DNA of 57,263 bases. It comes from WQUF01 sp031549525. GTDB taxonomy: Bacteria > Bacillota > Clostridia > Clostridiales > Clostridiaceae. Made by a program: the position numbers and the translations under genes. The stretch covers positions 1 to 57,263 of the forward strand of contig JAVBPQ010000088.1 of the NCBI GenBank assembly GCA_031549525.1, given 5' to 3'. Numbering within the stretch: position 1 is the stretch's first letter; every line of letters starts with the position of its first letter. Positions 6,722-15,441 of the stretch are shown here, one piece after another. The notes under the pieces were generated by a model, which was not told the origin of the DNA, did no database searches, and saw only the letters and a list, made by a program, of their open reading frames with translations.

Positions 6722-8776
6722 TTAAACCTTTACGTTTATTACTGCAAGATTATGAAGCGCTCTTGTACATATTATGTACTTTAAATTATACATTTTTTCA
6801 TCCACAGGATCATCAATAAATATGACCCCATCAAATTCCATACCTTTTGATAAATATGATGTTATTAATACAGTACCACCAGAATACATATTTTTTTCAT
6901 CCTCTATGACATTTATATATATCTTTTCCTTCATATATTTCTTTATAAGGTTTAGGGTATCTATATTCTTACAAATTACAGCTATAAACTCAAGCCCTTT
7001 TTCTTTATATCTGCTTATTAATGTTAAAGCTTCATCTGAAGCCTCTCTTAAACCTTTTACATGGGTCTCGTATACATTTTCACCTTCACGAATTATAGGT
7101 ATGTGCATTTTTTTCGAAATAAAATTAGATGCATATTCTGTAATTTTGCTAGTGCTCCTGTAACTTTTATTTAATACAAAATGTTCTCCTTTAAGATATT
7201 CCATAGTTATATTATCATAAGGGGGGACTATTTTTTGAGCTGAATCTCCCACCACAGTCATTGATGTACATTTAGTAAGTTCTCTTATGACATAAAACTG
7301 CAAAAAAGAATAATCTTGACCCTCATCTATAACCACATGAAGGTATCCATTTACATATGTATTGCCTTTTAAAGACAAAAATATATAACATATAGCTGTT
7401 AAGTCTTCATTTGTAAGCTCAGAAAAACTATCAAAGTGATTGAATTTTTTATAAATATCTACAATGTTTCCTGTAGATAAATAGAGCAAAGATCTTTTAA
7501 GCTCTATATCATCATTAAGGAGTTTTGTAAATTCTTCCTTCATTTTAAATTCAAATTCAACATCCAAATATTCATGCTTATTTTTATTTAAATTCTCCTT
7601 TATCTTCTTCCAAAGCTCATTTCGAGTTTCTCTTATTTTTGGAAAAAGTGTCCTCTTAATCCTATTTATCCTTCTTGAAACAGGTAGGTATGAAAAGTGA
7701 TGAAAATATAAGCTTGAAAGTTCATCCTTTGACATTATAAGATATCCTCTCAAATCTACATCTTCAAATTTAAAATTATTTTTCTCATAATCTTTTAAAA
7801 ATTCATCCAATTTAACTTTAAATTCCTCTGAATTTTTATAAATAACAGTATTTTTAAATTCTTCATCTTTTATAATTTTTTCCATATAATCTGTAAATTC
7901 CATCATCTTAGGTATATAAATTATATCCTTTACAAACTCAAAAAAGGTCTGCTGAATTATACCTGCTTCTCCTAAAGAAGGTAATACATCCTTTATATAA
8001 TCCATAAATATCTTATTTGGTCCTAAAATTATAACCTTATCTTTTAGAAGCTCTCTATATGTATAAAGCAAATATGCAACTCTATGAAGAGCTATTGTAG
8101 TTTTACCACTACCTGCTACTCCATTTATAATGCAGCTTTCCTCTCTTTTAAATCTTATTATCTTATCTTGTTCTTCTTGAATTGTAGATATTATATCTCT
8201 TAATTTTGCAGATGTGTTTTTGCTTAGGACTACCTTTAATATATCATCCTTTATCTCAATCTCTGAATCAAACATCCCTATCATCTTGCCCTTTTTTATA
8301 ACAAACTGAAATTTTGATAAAACTTCAACATCAACAATCTTATTGTAAGGAGTCTTATAGAAATTTTTTCCTAGTTTCGAAGAGTAAAACAAAGAACAAA
8401 TTGGAGCACGCCAATCCACAATTACAGGCATTTCTTCGTTCTTTGACATAAGCCCGAACCTACCAATGTAAAAATTTTCTTCGCTAAGTCCTTCTTCAAC
8501 AAAAAAAACCTTACCAAAGTAAGGCGAATCTTTTAGAATATTAGCTTCCTTTAGCTTTTTATCAATAAATTTAAAACTCTCTTCATATGCATATCTGTTA
8601 TGATCAAAAAATTCATATAATTTATCTTCATCAAATTTAAATTCTTCTATATCTTGTCTCCTAATTGCCACTATTGATTCAGTTAAGTTTCTTCTCTCAT
8701 CTATATATCTATTTATTTCTAAATCTAATAATTTTAAAGTTTCCTCAAGTTTAGATTTTTCAAATTCTAAATCCAT
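6722..8776 (-). CDS. helD: HelD-family UvrD-like helicase / RNA polymerase recycling ATPase
   Basis: This is a superfamily 1 ATPase of 684 residues, a little shorter than B. subtilis HelD (774). It has an N-terminal coiled coil (residues 1-45), the HelD signature DWRAPI (121-126), Walker A GVAGSGKTT (219-227), Walker B-like VIDEGQDYSFLQF and VVGDSAQKI, and the C-terminal helicase motif LSKGMEFDGVIF. HelD proteins bind RNA polymerase, release it from stalled or post-termination complexes and thereby recycle it. AAGGAGAG precedes the ATG. The gene ends 28 bases before the DRTGG start and begins 22 bases after signal peptidase I, so a common transcript is possible. The family is clear; distinguishing HelD from other UvrD-like proteins rests on the DWRAPI region. 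Confidence 0.9.
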   Translation of the reverse strand: MDLEFEKSKLEETLKLLDLEINRYIDERRNLTESIVAIRRQDIEEFKFDEDKLYEFFDHNRYAYEESFKFIDKKLKEANILKDSPYFGKVFFVEEGLSEENFYIGRFGLMSKNEEMPVIVDWRAPICSLFYSSKLGKNFYKTPYNKIVDVEVLSKFQFVIKKGKMIGMFDSEIEIKDDILKVVLSKNTSAKLRDIISTIQEEQDKIIRFKREESCIINGVAGSGKTTIALHRVAYLLYTYRELLKDKVIILGPNKIFMDYIKDVLPSLGEAGIIQQTFFEFVKDIIYIPKMMEFTDYMEKIIKDEEFKNTVIYKNSEEFKVKLDEFLKDYEKNNFKFEDVDLRGYLIMSKDELSSLYFHHFSYLPVSRRINRIKRTLFPKIRETRNELWKKIKENLNKNKHEYLDVEFEFKMKEEFTKLLNDDIELKRSLLYLSTGNIVDIYKKFNHFDSFSELTNEDLTAICYIFLSLKGNTYVNGYLHVVIDEGQDYSFLQFYVIRELTKCTSMTVVGDSAQKIVPPYDNITMEYLKGEHFVLNKSYRSTSKITEYASNFISKKMHIPIIREGENVYETHVKGLREASDEALTLISRYKEKGLEFIAVICKNIDTLNLIKKYMKEKIYINVIEDEKNMYSGGTVLITSYLSKGMEFDGVIFIDDPVDEKMYNLKYIICTRALHNLAVINVKV

Positions 8777-8798
8777 AAACCTTAAACTCTCCTTAATT

Positions 8799-9332
8799 TT
8801 ATAACTTTGATATTCTATTAAATGGGAATATTATAAATTGTCCCTTTCCTTCTATATACTTTGCATCAATATATTTCGTTTCCCAATATCTTGAGTCTAG
8901 GGAATTTGATCTGTTATCTCCTAGAAAAAAATAACTTCCTTCTGGAACATCATATTCACCGTATTTTCCTCCATTATTCTGTATATAATCTTGTTCAATC
9001 TTTTCATCATTTATATAAACATCTCCATTTTCAGAGACTTTTACATTATCTCCTGGAAGACCTATTAGTCTTTTAACCAATGTTTCATTTAATTCCACAG
9101 ACTTAAATATAACTACATCTCCCCTTTTTAAATTAGCAGTATTGTAAACCCTTGTAACAATTCCAAAATCTCCTATTTGTATAGTAGGGTACATGGAAGA
9201 TGAAGGCACTTTCATAATAAAAAAGACATATTTATTTAATAAAAATGCTGCTATAATAGCTATTATAAAGGGAATTACCCATTCATATATAAAAGATTTA
9301 GCTCTTTTTCTAATTATATTTTCTTCACTCAT
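8799..9332 (-). CDS. lepB: Signal peptidase I
   Basis: This 177-residue type I signal peptidase has one N-terminal membrane anchor (about residues 14-36) and then the catalytic domain. The catalytic serine lies in VPSSSMYPTI, the general-base lysine in LVKRLIGLPGD, and the conserved FFLGDNRSNSLDSR box follows. It cleaves signal peptides on the outer face of the membrane. Length and single anchor match Gram-positive Sip proteins. GTGAGGAAA precedes the ATG. It is the first gene of the minus-strand run leading into helD. Clients in this window would include the DUF11 surface protein at 12501. Confidence 0.93.
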   Translation of the reverse strand: MSEENIIRKRAKSFIYEWVIPFIIAIIAAFLLNKYVFFIMKVPSSSMYPTIQIGDFGIVTRVYNTANLKRGDVVIFKSVELNETLVKRLIGLPGDNVKVSENGDVYINDEKIEQDYIQNNGGKYGEYDVPEGSYFFLGDNRSNSLDSRYWETKYIDAKYIEGKGQFIIFPFNRISKL

Positions 9333-9716
9333 AAAATTTCCTCACTTAAATAAACTAAATAATATGATTTAATGTTTATATTATACACTTAAAATATTAT
9401 AATATCTATAATTCTAATGATGCAAAACAAATAAGTTTAAAGTAAAATAACATTCACATCAATCATTTGTTTTAAAAAAACATATTAATTATCTAAATAT
9501 CTATACTTTTTATAAACTATAGATTCTAATTATAACATAATTATAAATATTTTTCATATAAATTTAAATACATAATTTTACATGTATTTAAATAATGCTT
9601 TTATATAAAACTAAGTATCAAAACTATACGTTTTAAGAATTAAACCTTTTAAAGGTTGGACAAAATTTTGTTTAAATTATATAATATCATTATAACTTCC
9701 AGAATAAGGTGAAATA
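9333..9716 (+). promoter_or_regulatory. Divergent intergenic region with promoter for the 9717 gene
   Basis: This is 384 bases of very AT-rich sequence between divergent genes. The best promoter toward the right is TTGGAC (9656-9661), an 18-base spacer and TATAAT (9680-9685). A perfect 15-base palindrome, AACCTTTTAAAGGTT (9643-9657), touches the -35 box and could be an operator. Nothing else stands out in the rest. Confidence 0.5.
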
Positions 9717-11210
9717 ATGAAAAATAAAAAACTATCTACAAAACCAAATACGAAAAAAAGTAAAAATTTTCAAAACAAGAAACAAAAAGTTAGCAAGTCA
9801 ATAGCTAAAAAACAATTTGTTTCTAAGCATGCTTTAAAAGATTCAACTTATAACATAACAGATAATGTAACCACAAATGTTGAAATTATGAACAATAACA
9901 ACCTTAAAGCTGCAGATTCTCCTTTTTTGAATAATATTCCTAATAAAATCATCAAAGCTAAAGCTTTGACTGCTCAAAAACCTAAAAACAATTTCGTTGG
10001 TCTATTTGAAGAAAATTATGAGGAATCTAACAAAACCCTTGATGATAATATACCTTTAAATAACGAATACGAATCTCATGATGCAGAATCTGAAAAGGAT
10101 AAATATTACATAAACAACATGTTTTCAAAGACTATGGAAGTAGATCTTCCTATTTCATATGATGAAGAAGATTCATATTATAATATGTTTTCAAATAATG
10201 AAGAAAATAATATAAGTATGCTTGATATAGAAGAGCCTGATGATATATTCTCACCTACAAGCAATAAAGAATATTTTTCTGATTTTGAAGATAAGGAAAA
10301 TCATGAAACGTATTTTGCTAATAAATATAAAAAAAGCTATGAAGATGAAAATAAACCTAATTTGAGTCTTTATTCTGAAAGTAAAGATAGGATGATACCT
10401 ATTAAACCTATAATAGAGTCCATTGAAACAATAACAGAACCTATTGAATCAATAATAGAACCCATTGAGCCAATAGCTAATGTTAAGAATAATAACAAAA
10501 ATGAAAAATTTCAAGATTATATACAAGAATTTAAAAAAGATAATTTAGATAAAAAATTAGATTCTCAAGATTTTAAAACAACATTTTTAAAAAAAGATGA
10601 AGTAAACTATGTATCTGAAGAATTAAGCACAGATAAAAATTCTGAACTTAATAAACCTGATTCTGAAAATATCCAAGTAATTAATGAAATTTATAATACT
10701 AGCAACGTCAATGTTCCTATCTTTAAAGATACCATGCATAAAAATATAAATATAGATTCCTTAGATATTAATGATAATATTAAAATAATCAAAGAAAAAG
10801 AAATTGATGAAGGATATAGAACATCAGAAATATTTCCATATGGTTTTTTAAGGGGAACTTTATTTACTATCTTATTTATAATAATAACTTTAGCACTTTT
10901 TACAGCTCCATTTGTAATAGCATATATAGGGCTTAGTTTATTGTTTATTGTCTCATCTCTTTTAATAGCTTCTTCAGCATTTGTATATCTTGAAAGATAT
11001 AATGATGGTATAAGAACCTTAATACACAAGATCTATCCTGAAATACATGAGGTATTTACAAACTACTCATTCATCATCGGTTTTATATCTATAATTATAA
11101 TTTTTATCCTATTTAAAGTTATATATACAATTCATTCAAATTATTTTTCATGGTGTTTTGGATTTTTGCACAAACAATATGTTGGTGAATTAAAAAATAA
11201 CGAAAATTAA
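9717..11210 (+). CDS. Large disordered membrane protein of unknown function
   Basis: I do not recognise the family. Residues 1-35 are strongly basic (many Lys, Asn and Ser). Residues 40-370 are low-complexity, acidic and Asn/Glu/Asp-rich, and include short degenerate repeats of the form PIESIxExIxEP near residues 224-250. From about residue 376 there are three hydrophobic segments (roughly 378-400, 402-424 and 452-472) and a short polar end. The layout suggests a cytoplasmic disordered arm tethered to the membrane by the C-terminal segments. The charge pattern is like proteins that scaffold or bind nucleic acids, but nothing specific supports a role. AAGGTGA precedes the ATG at 9717, and a terminator follows the stop codon. 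Confidence 0.65.
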   Translation: MKNKKLSTKPNTKKSKNFQNKKQKVSKSIAKKQFVSKHALKDSTYNITDNVTTNVEIMNNNNLKAADSPFLNNIPNKIIKAKALTAQKPKNNFVGLFEENYEESNKTLDDNIPLNNEYESHDAESEKDKYYINNMFSKTMEVDLPISYDEEDSYYNMFSNNEENNISMLDIEEPDDIFSPTSNKEYFSDFEDKENHETYFANKYKKSYEDENKPNLSLYSESKDRMIPIKPIIESIETITEPIESIIEPIEPIANVKNNNKNEKFQDYIQEFKKDNLDKKLDSQDFKTTFLKKDEVNYVSEELSTDKNSELNKPDSENIQVINEIYNTSNVNVPIFKDTMHKNINIDSLDINDNIKIIKEKEIDEGYRTSEIFPYGFLRGTLFTILFIIITLALFTAPFVIAYIGLSLLFIVSSLLIASSAFVYLERYNDGIRTLIHKIYPEIHEVFTNYSFIIGFISIIIIFILFKVIYTIHSNYFSWCFGFLHKQYVGELKNNEN

Positions 11211-11231
11211 AATATTTAAATTCAATAATAA

Positions 11232-11272
11232 CACTTTACTATCTTAAAATTATAATAGTAAGGTGTTTTTTT
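11232..11272 (+). terminator. Intrinsic terminator after the disordered membrane protein
   Basis: CACTTTACTAT pairs with ATAGTAAGGTG (one G-T pair) and is followed by TTTTTTT. Confidence 0.85.
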
Positions 11273-11396
11273 AGTTTGTCTATAATCTATTAATGATTTG
11301 AAAAAATTTTTGTGAAAGATTTATGTATATATTGTTTATATAAAAGTATATACATTACAATATTTATGTATTAATTATTTTTTATAGAGGTGAATT

Positions 11397-12281
11397 ATGA
11401 AAATTTTCAAAAATAAATATGGAGAAATAAGATCTGGGTGGGATATGCTTTGGGTATCTCTTACTATAATTTTTGGAATTCAATTGCTTGTAAGTTTTGT
11501 GCTTTTAGCAATTTCAATTGTAAATCCTAACATATCATTATCATCTCCAAATATTCAGATGATAGTTCAAATAATTTGCACATATCTTTCTATATTCTTT
11601 TTGTTGTTAATTTGGAAATTATATCATAAAGATGTATTTATAAACTTAGGCCTTACAAGGAAAAATGGATTAAGTGATCTTATATATGGTCTCATCTTAG
11701 GCATAGTTGCCATAGGATTAGTATATAGTATTTTATTAATCTTTAAACAGCTTACCATAGAAAATATAGATATATCCATAATTTTTACTCCTAAATATAT
11801 ATTGTTTATCATTTTATTTATTGGAGTTGGCTTTTGGGAAGAGATGCTCTCAAGAGGATATTATATGTCAATCTTAAAAAGAACAAGAAATATCTACGCT
11901 ATAATTTTCATTCCTGCAAGTTTATTTTCATTGTTACATATATTTAATCCAAATCCAAAACCCCTAGGTTTTTTAAACATATTTATGGTTGGGATTTTAT
12001 TTGCACTTATTTTCTATAAAAGAGGCTCCATATGGATGGCAATTGGATTTCATATAACATGGAATTTTTTTCAGGGAAATATTTTTGGATTAAATGTAAG
12101 TGGTGTTAATGCTTATAGCATCATAAATAATAAGATAGACGGAAATGAATTTTTAACAGGAGGAGCATTTGGAGCTGAAGGTGGATTGATAACAACTTTA
12201 ATACTAATATTATTAATTTTAGTGTTTATATCTTTAAAGAAGAAAGAAGGCATTGAATTTTGGAGCATTAAAAAGTTTTAA
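11397..12281 (+). CDS. CPBP-family intramembrane metalloprotease (CAAX protease / Abi)
   Basis: This 294-residue polytopic protein has the three conserved CPBP motifs: EEMLSRGYY (Glu 148-149), FSLLHIF (His in the second motif) and HITWNFF (third motif). The family includes the eukaryotic CAAX prenyl protease Rce1 and bacterial enzymes used in bacteriocin self-immunity, peptide maturation and membrane-protein cleavage. The substrate cannot be predicted, since no bacteriocin gene is adjacent. GAGGTGAATT precedes the ATG. It appears to be a single-gene unit, with terminators on both sides. Confidence 0.9.
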   Translation: MKIFKNKYGEIRSGWDMLWVSLTIIFGIQLLVSFVLLAISIVNPNISLSSPNIQMIVQIICTYLSIFFLLLIWKLYHKDVFINLGLTRKNGLSDLIYGLILGIVAIGLVYSILLIFKQLTIENIDISIIFTPKYILFIILFIGVGFWEEMLSRGYYMSILKRTRNIYAIIFIPASLFSLLHIFNPNPKPLGFLNIFMVGILFALIFYKRGSIWMAIGFHITWNFFQGNIFGLNVSGVNAYSIINNKIDGNEFLTGGAFGAEGGLITTLILILLILVFISLKKKEGIEFWSIKKF

Positions 12282-12287
12282 AAAGCA

Positions 12288-12326
12288 AACTTTTACCAAA
12301 ATAAACCTATGGTAAAAGTTTTTTTA
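12288..12326 (+). terminator. Intrinsic terminator after the CPBP protease
   Basis: AACTTTTACCA and TGGTAAAAGTT form an 11-bp perfect stem (12288-12298 and 12310-12320), followed by TTTTTT. Confidence 0.9.
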
Positions 12327-12500
12327 TTCTCTATTATAAATAAATACAAAAAATGTATTTTATATCTAAAACTTCATAAGATTTTTAAATATGTTTTTAT
12401 GTATATATGTTGTTATTATCTGTATAAATTTAGTATCATCTACATAGACGTTAATACAATTAATATGTCGAATTTTCATTTTTACTAAGGAGGAAACATT

Positions 12501-13436
12501 ATGTTAAAAAAACTATGGGGTAATGTATTAATAATTTTAATGCTCATCTTTTGCTTTTTATCACAAATGACTGTAAAAGTATCTGCAACTGCTATTTTAA
12601 AAATTGTAAAGACTGTGGATAATAAAACTACTTATCCAGGAGCTACTATGAGATTTACTTATGTGGTTACAAACATGGGAATGACCGATATTAGAAATGT
12701 AACTGTTTTAGAAAGTTTAATAGATGAAAACTCATTAACTCCAAATTCTGTTGATATTTTGACACCTGGACAATGTACAACTTTTACAGCAACTTTAACC
12801 ATTCCATCTACTACACCAGCAGGCGTACTATCAAACTCTGCTGTAGCAACTGGAACTTATGGCAATAATCTTACTATAAGAACACTACCATGTTCATTGA
12901 CTTTTGTAGTAGAAAATAATGGACAATCTGGAATACAAACACCCAATAATAATCCAGTAAACAATAATCAAAACTCAAATATAAGAGTAATAAGCACAGT
13001 AAACAACGAAAATCCAAATACTGGTGATATTGTAATATACAATGTTACAGTAAGTAATATTGGTGCAGTTGCTCTAAATAATATCTCAGTTACAGATAAT
13101 CAGGGTTTTAATACTGTAATTAATAGATTAGAATTAGGTCAATCAAGCCAAATAAATATTCAAAGAACAGTAGTTGAAACAAGTGGTTCATTTACTAACA
13201 TAGTAAATGTGTATGTTCCAAATGGGCCAAGTGCAAGTGATAATGTAACATATACTATTTGTACAACCCCAACAATACCTACTATTCCAACGACACCAAC
13301 TATCCCGACAATACCTACTATCCCGACAATACCTACTATTCCAACAACACCAGTAATACCAACAATTCCATCACTTCCAAGAACAGGAGAAAAATGTACA
13401 TACTCATTATTTGAATATTTATTTAATTTAAAATAA
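12501..13436 (+). CDS. Secreted DUF11-repeat surface protein with LPRTG motif but no membrane anchor
   Basis: This 311-residue protein has a signal peptide (residues 1-31, basic start, hydrophobic core and SATA cleavage region). Two DUF11-type immunoglobulin-like repeats follow, about residues 32-140 and 152-255, each with the TYPGATMRFTYVVTN or NTGDIVIYNVTVSN type signature. After a Thr-Ile-Pro repeat stalk (about 256-293) comes LPRTG, a sortase motif. Only 15 residues follow (EKCTYSLFEYLFNLK), with no hydrophobic span and little basic tail, so normal sortase retention looks impossible unless the sequence is truncated. AAGGAGGAAA precedes the ATG. It is likely a cell-surface structural protein. 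Other frames downstream do not restore a membrane anchor. Confidence 0.8.
   Translation: MLKKLWGNVLIILMLIFCFLSQMTVKVSATAILKIVKTVDNKTTYPGATMRFTYVVTNMGMTDIRNVTVLESLIDENSLTPNSVDILTPGQCTTFTATLTIPSTTPAGVLSNSAVATGTYGNNLTIRTLPCSLTFVVENNGQSGIQTPNNNPVNNNQNSNIRVISTVNNENPNTGDIVIYNVTVSNIGAVALNNISVTDNQGFNTVINRLELGQSSQINIQRTVVETSGSFTNIVNVYVPNGPSASDNVTYTICTTPTIPTIPTTPTIPTIPTIPTIPTIPTTPVIPTIPSLPRTGEKCTYSLFEYLFNLK
13270..13374 (+). repeat. Tandem Thr-Ile-Pro coding repeats
   Basis: Units of about 9 and 18 bases (ACAATACCTACTATCCCG and variants) repeat in tandem within the surface-protein gene and encode (T)(I/T)P stalk triplets. At least two 18-base units are identical. The repeats can expand or contract by slippage without changing frame. 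Confidence 0.85.
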
Positions 13437-13581
13437 TACTGTGGTTGAAAAATTCGAAAAATTTTCATATAATATTCAAACCTGATGCTTCATCTTAGTA
13501 AAGTTAAGATGTATAATATATAGAGGTATAAATTCCAGCATAAAACAGTGTTTATAAAATTAAACTCACAGGAGAATATTT

Positions 13582-14781
13582 ATGGAAGAAAAAATAAGAA
13601 AGCTTACTCCTTTAGACATAGAGCAATATAATCAATTATTGCGCTATGCATTTATGGTTACAGATAGGACACTTTTTGAATATGGCTGGAATGATGAAAA
13701 CATCCGTCACTCGAAGTTCCCTGTTTTAGAACGTGCAAATGTATTAGGATGGTTTGATGAGGAAATGCTTGTATCACTTTTTGCAGCTTATCCACTTAAG
13801 ATGAATATACATGGTTCAATATATGATATAGGTTTTATAACTAGTGTAGCAACTTACCCTGAGTACAGTGGCAAGGGACTTATGTCAAAATTGATGAAAA
13901 AAGGTCTTAGCGATATGAAAATAGCAGGGCAAAATTTTTCCCTTTTATGTCCATACTCTATACCTCTTTATCGTCACCGTGGTTTTGAAATCGTCTCTGA
14001 CAAAATGAGCTTTAGAGTAAAGGACTCCCAAATCCCACAAAACATTCATGCTAAAGGTTATGTGCGCCGTGTAGAGTATGATAGCAAAGATTTAAAAACA
14101 CTGCATCAACGATTTGCAGAATTGACCCATGGCTGTATTTTTAGAAGTGAGCTTGCATGGGAAGAGTATAGGCGTTGGGACCCTGATGATACAATCGTAG
14201 CTATATACTATAATGAAGCAGGCGAACCACTTGGCTATATGGTATATATTTTAATAGATGAAATAATGAATATAAAAGAAATGATTTATCTCAACATGGA
14301 AGGACGTATGGGACTTTGGAAATACATTGGTGCCCATATATCCATGATCAATGAGGTAAAAGGTGATAATTATACAAATGAATCTCTAGCTTTTTGGTTA
14401 GAAGATAGCGAAATAATAGAAATGTTGTGCCCTTATGTCATGGGTCGGATAATCGATTGTGAAAGTTTTCTTTGTCAATATAACTGGGTAGATATTAAGC
14501 GGCAAGACAGTATAAGTTTTGTTGTTGAAGATAACCTTTTAGAATGGAATAATAACTGCTTTACTATTGAGTTTTTGCCAAATGAAAAGCCAAAGCTTAG
14601 CTCATGCATCTGTGAAAAGATAGTAAAGCTCTCTATAGGAACATTAACAGCTATGTTGCTTGGTTATAAATTGCCCTCTTATCTTTATACAATTGAGCAA
14701 CTTGATACAAAAAAAGAAATAGTAGCTCTTTTAGATAATATTATTCCTAAAGGAAAGCCATATATTTCAGATTATATGTAA
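13582..14781 (+). CDS. Eis-like GNAT N-acetyltransferase with SCP2-type C-terminal domain
   Basis: This 399-residue protein has the Eis-family arrangement. An N-terminal GNAT domain holds the acetyl-CoA loop (VATYPEYSGKGLMSKLMKKG, about residues 93-112) and the LCPYSIPLYRHRGFEIV segment. A second GNAT-like domain follows, and the C-terminal part (from about residue 310) has a sterol-carrier-like fold ending in ATLTAMLLGY-type sequence. Eis proteins acetylate amines, including aminoglycosides and polyamines, but most Firmicute members have no known substrate. CAGGAGAAT precedes the ATG. No partner genes are adjacent. The family is confident; resistance function is not claimed. Confidence 0.87.
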   Translation: MEEKIRKLTPLDIEQYNQLLRYAFMVTDRTLFEYGWNDENIRHSKFPVLERANVLGWFDEEMLVSLFAAYPLKMNIHGSIYDIGFITSVATYPEYSGKGLMSKLMKKGLSDMKIAGQNFSLLCPYSIPLYRHRGFEIVSDKMSFRVKDSQIPQNIHAKGYVRRVEYDSKDLKTLHQRFAELTHGCIFRSELAWEEYRRWDPDDTIVAIYYNEAGEPLGYMVYILIDEIMNIKEMIYLNMEGRMGLWKYIGAHISMINEVKGDNYTNESLAFWLEDSEIIEMLCPYVMGRIIDCESFLCQYNWVDIKRQDSISFVVEDNLLEWNNNCFTIEFLPNEKPKLSSCICEKIVKLSIGTLTAMLLGYKLPSYLYTIEQLDTKKEIVALLDNIIPKGKPYISDYM

Positions 14782-14801
14782 TACAACCACTCTAAAGGAG
14801 T

Positions 14802-14846
14802 AAAAAGGAGCAATAAAGTAAATAAAATCTTTATGCTCCTTTTTCT
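14802..14846. terminator. Strong bidirectional terminator
   Basis: AAAAAGGAGCAATAAAG (14802-14818) pairs with CTTTATGCTCCTTTTT (14829-14844), with T-rich sequence on the right and A-rich on the left. It serves both the Eis-like gene and the converging flavin reductase gene. Confidence 0.9.
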
Positions 14847-14882
14847 TTTATATATCATATTTAATAGATAGATACTTTCCTT

Positions 14883-15398
14883 TTACTTTACATATCTTGC
14901 TGCCCATGCTGGTGAAGATGGAGGAATCTTTCCTTCTATAACCTTCTGGAAATATTCACTAGACATAGGAGCTTTTGAATTTAGTAAAACTGAGTTAGTT
15001 ATTTTTGCAAAATATATTGTACAATTATTTAGCTCAACTTCACCAACACATTCACACTCAAAATATGCACAAGCGTTTTGAGTTATAATAGGTACGCCGT
15101 TCATTCCCATTTCAAATTTAACTTTTGAGAATTTATTTTCATTTCTTCCACTTTTATAACCAAAAGGTCTTATAAAATCCAAAGTAGCATCTGTAGTTAA
15201 AATAGATGCATTAAACTTTCTGCTCTTTTGAATCAATTCCTTAGTAAAATTTTGATTATAAATACTAAGACAGAAAACACTTGGTTCAGAAGCTACTTGT
15301 GTCAAAGTATTTGCAATAAGTGCTGTTCTGTTTTTTTCAAATGCTGAAGTTATTATGCTCATTCCATTTATGAGCTTTGATAAAGCGCTATAATCCAT
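14883..15398 (-). CDS. Flavin reductase-like FMN-binding protein
   Basis: This 171-residue FMN-binding split-barrel protein belongs to the flavin reductase-like group. The N-terminal part (DYSALSKLINGMSIITSAFEKN) and the NTLTQVASEPSVFCLSIYNQN segment are typical of the domain that in clostridia is often fused to rubredoxin. Here no rubredoxin domain is present; the protein ends in PPSSPAWAARYVK. It probably transfers electrons between NAD(P)H or Fe-S donors and flavin acceptors. I moved the start to the ATG at 15398: AAGGAGG lies 6 bases upstream and is itself read as codons in the longer frame. The gene follows glpK on the same strand by about 43 bases, so it may be cotranscribed with the glycerol genes. 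Confidence 0.83.
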   Translation of the reverse strand: MDYSALSKLINGMSIITSAFEKNRTALIANTLTQVASEPSVFCLSIYNQNFTKELIQKSRKFNASILTTDATLDFIRPFGYKSGRNENKFSKVKFEMGMNGVPIITQNACAYFECECVGEVELNNCTIYFAKITNSVLLNSKAPMSSEYFQKVIEGKIPPSSPAWAARYVK

Positions 15399-15441
15399 AA
15401 AAAACCTCCTTTTGATCATATATTAATATTCAGATTTCTAA

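Noticed and set aside
13270..13374. CRISPR-like short regular repeats
   Set aside because: Units are 9-18 bases with no unique spacers, lie in frame inside a gene and encode a Pro-rich stalk.
13160..13468. Open frame on the opposite strand of the DUF11 surface protein, rich in Gly-Ile-Val
   Set aside because: It is the antisense reading of the Thr-Ile-Pro repeat stalk. It has no ribosome site and no family resemblance.
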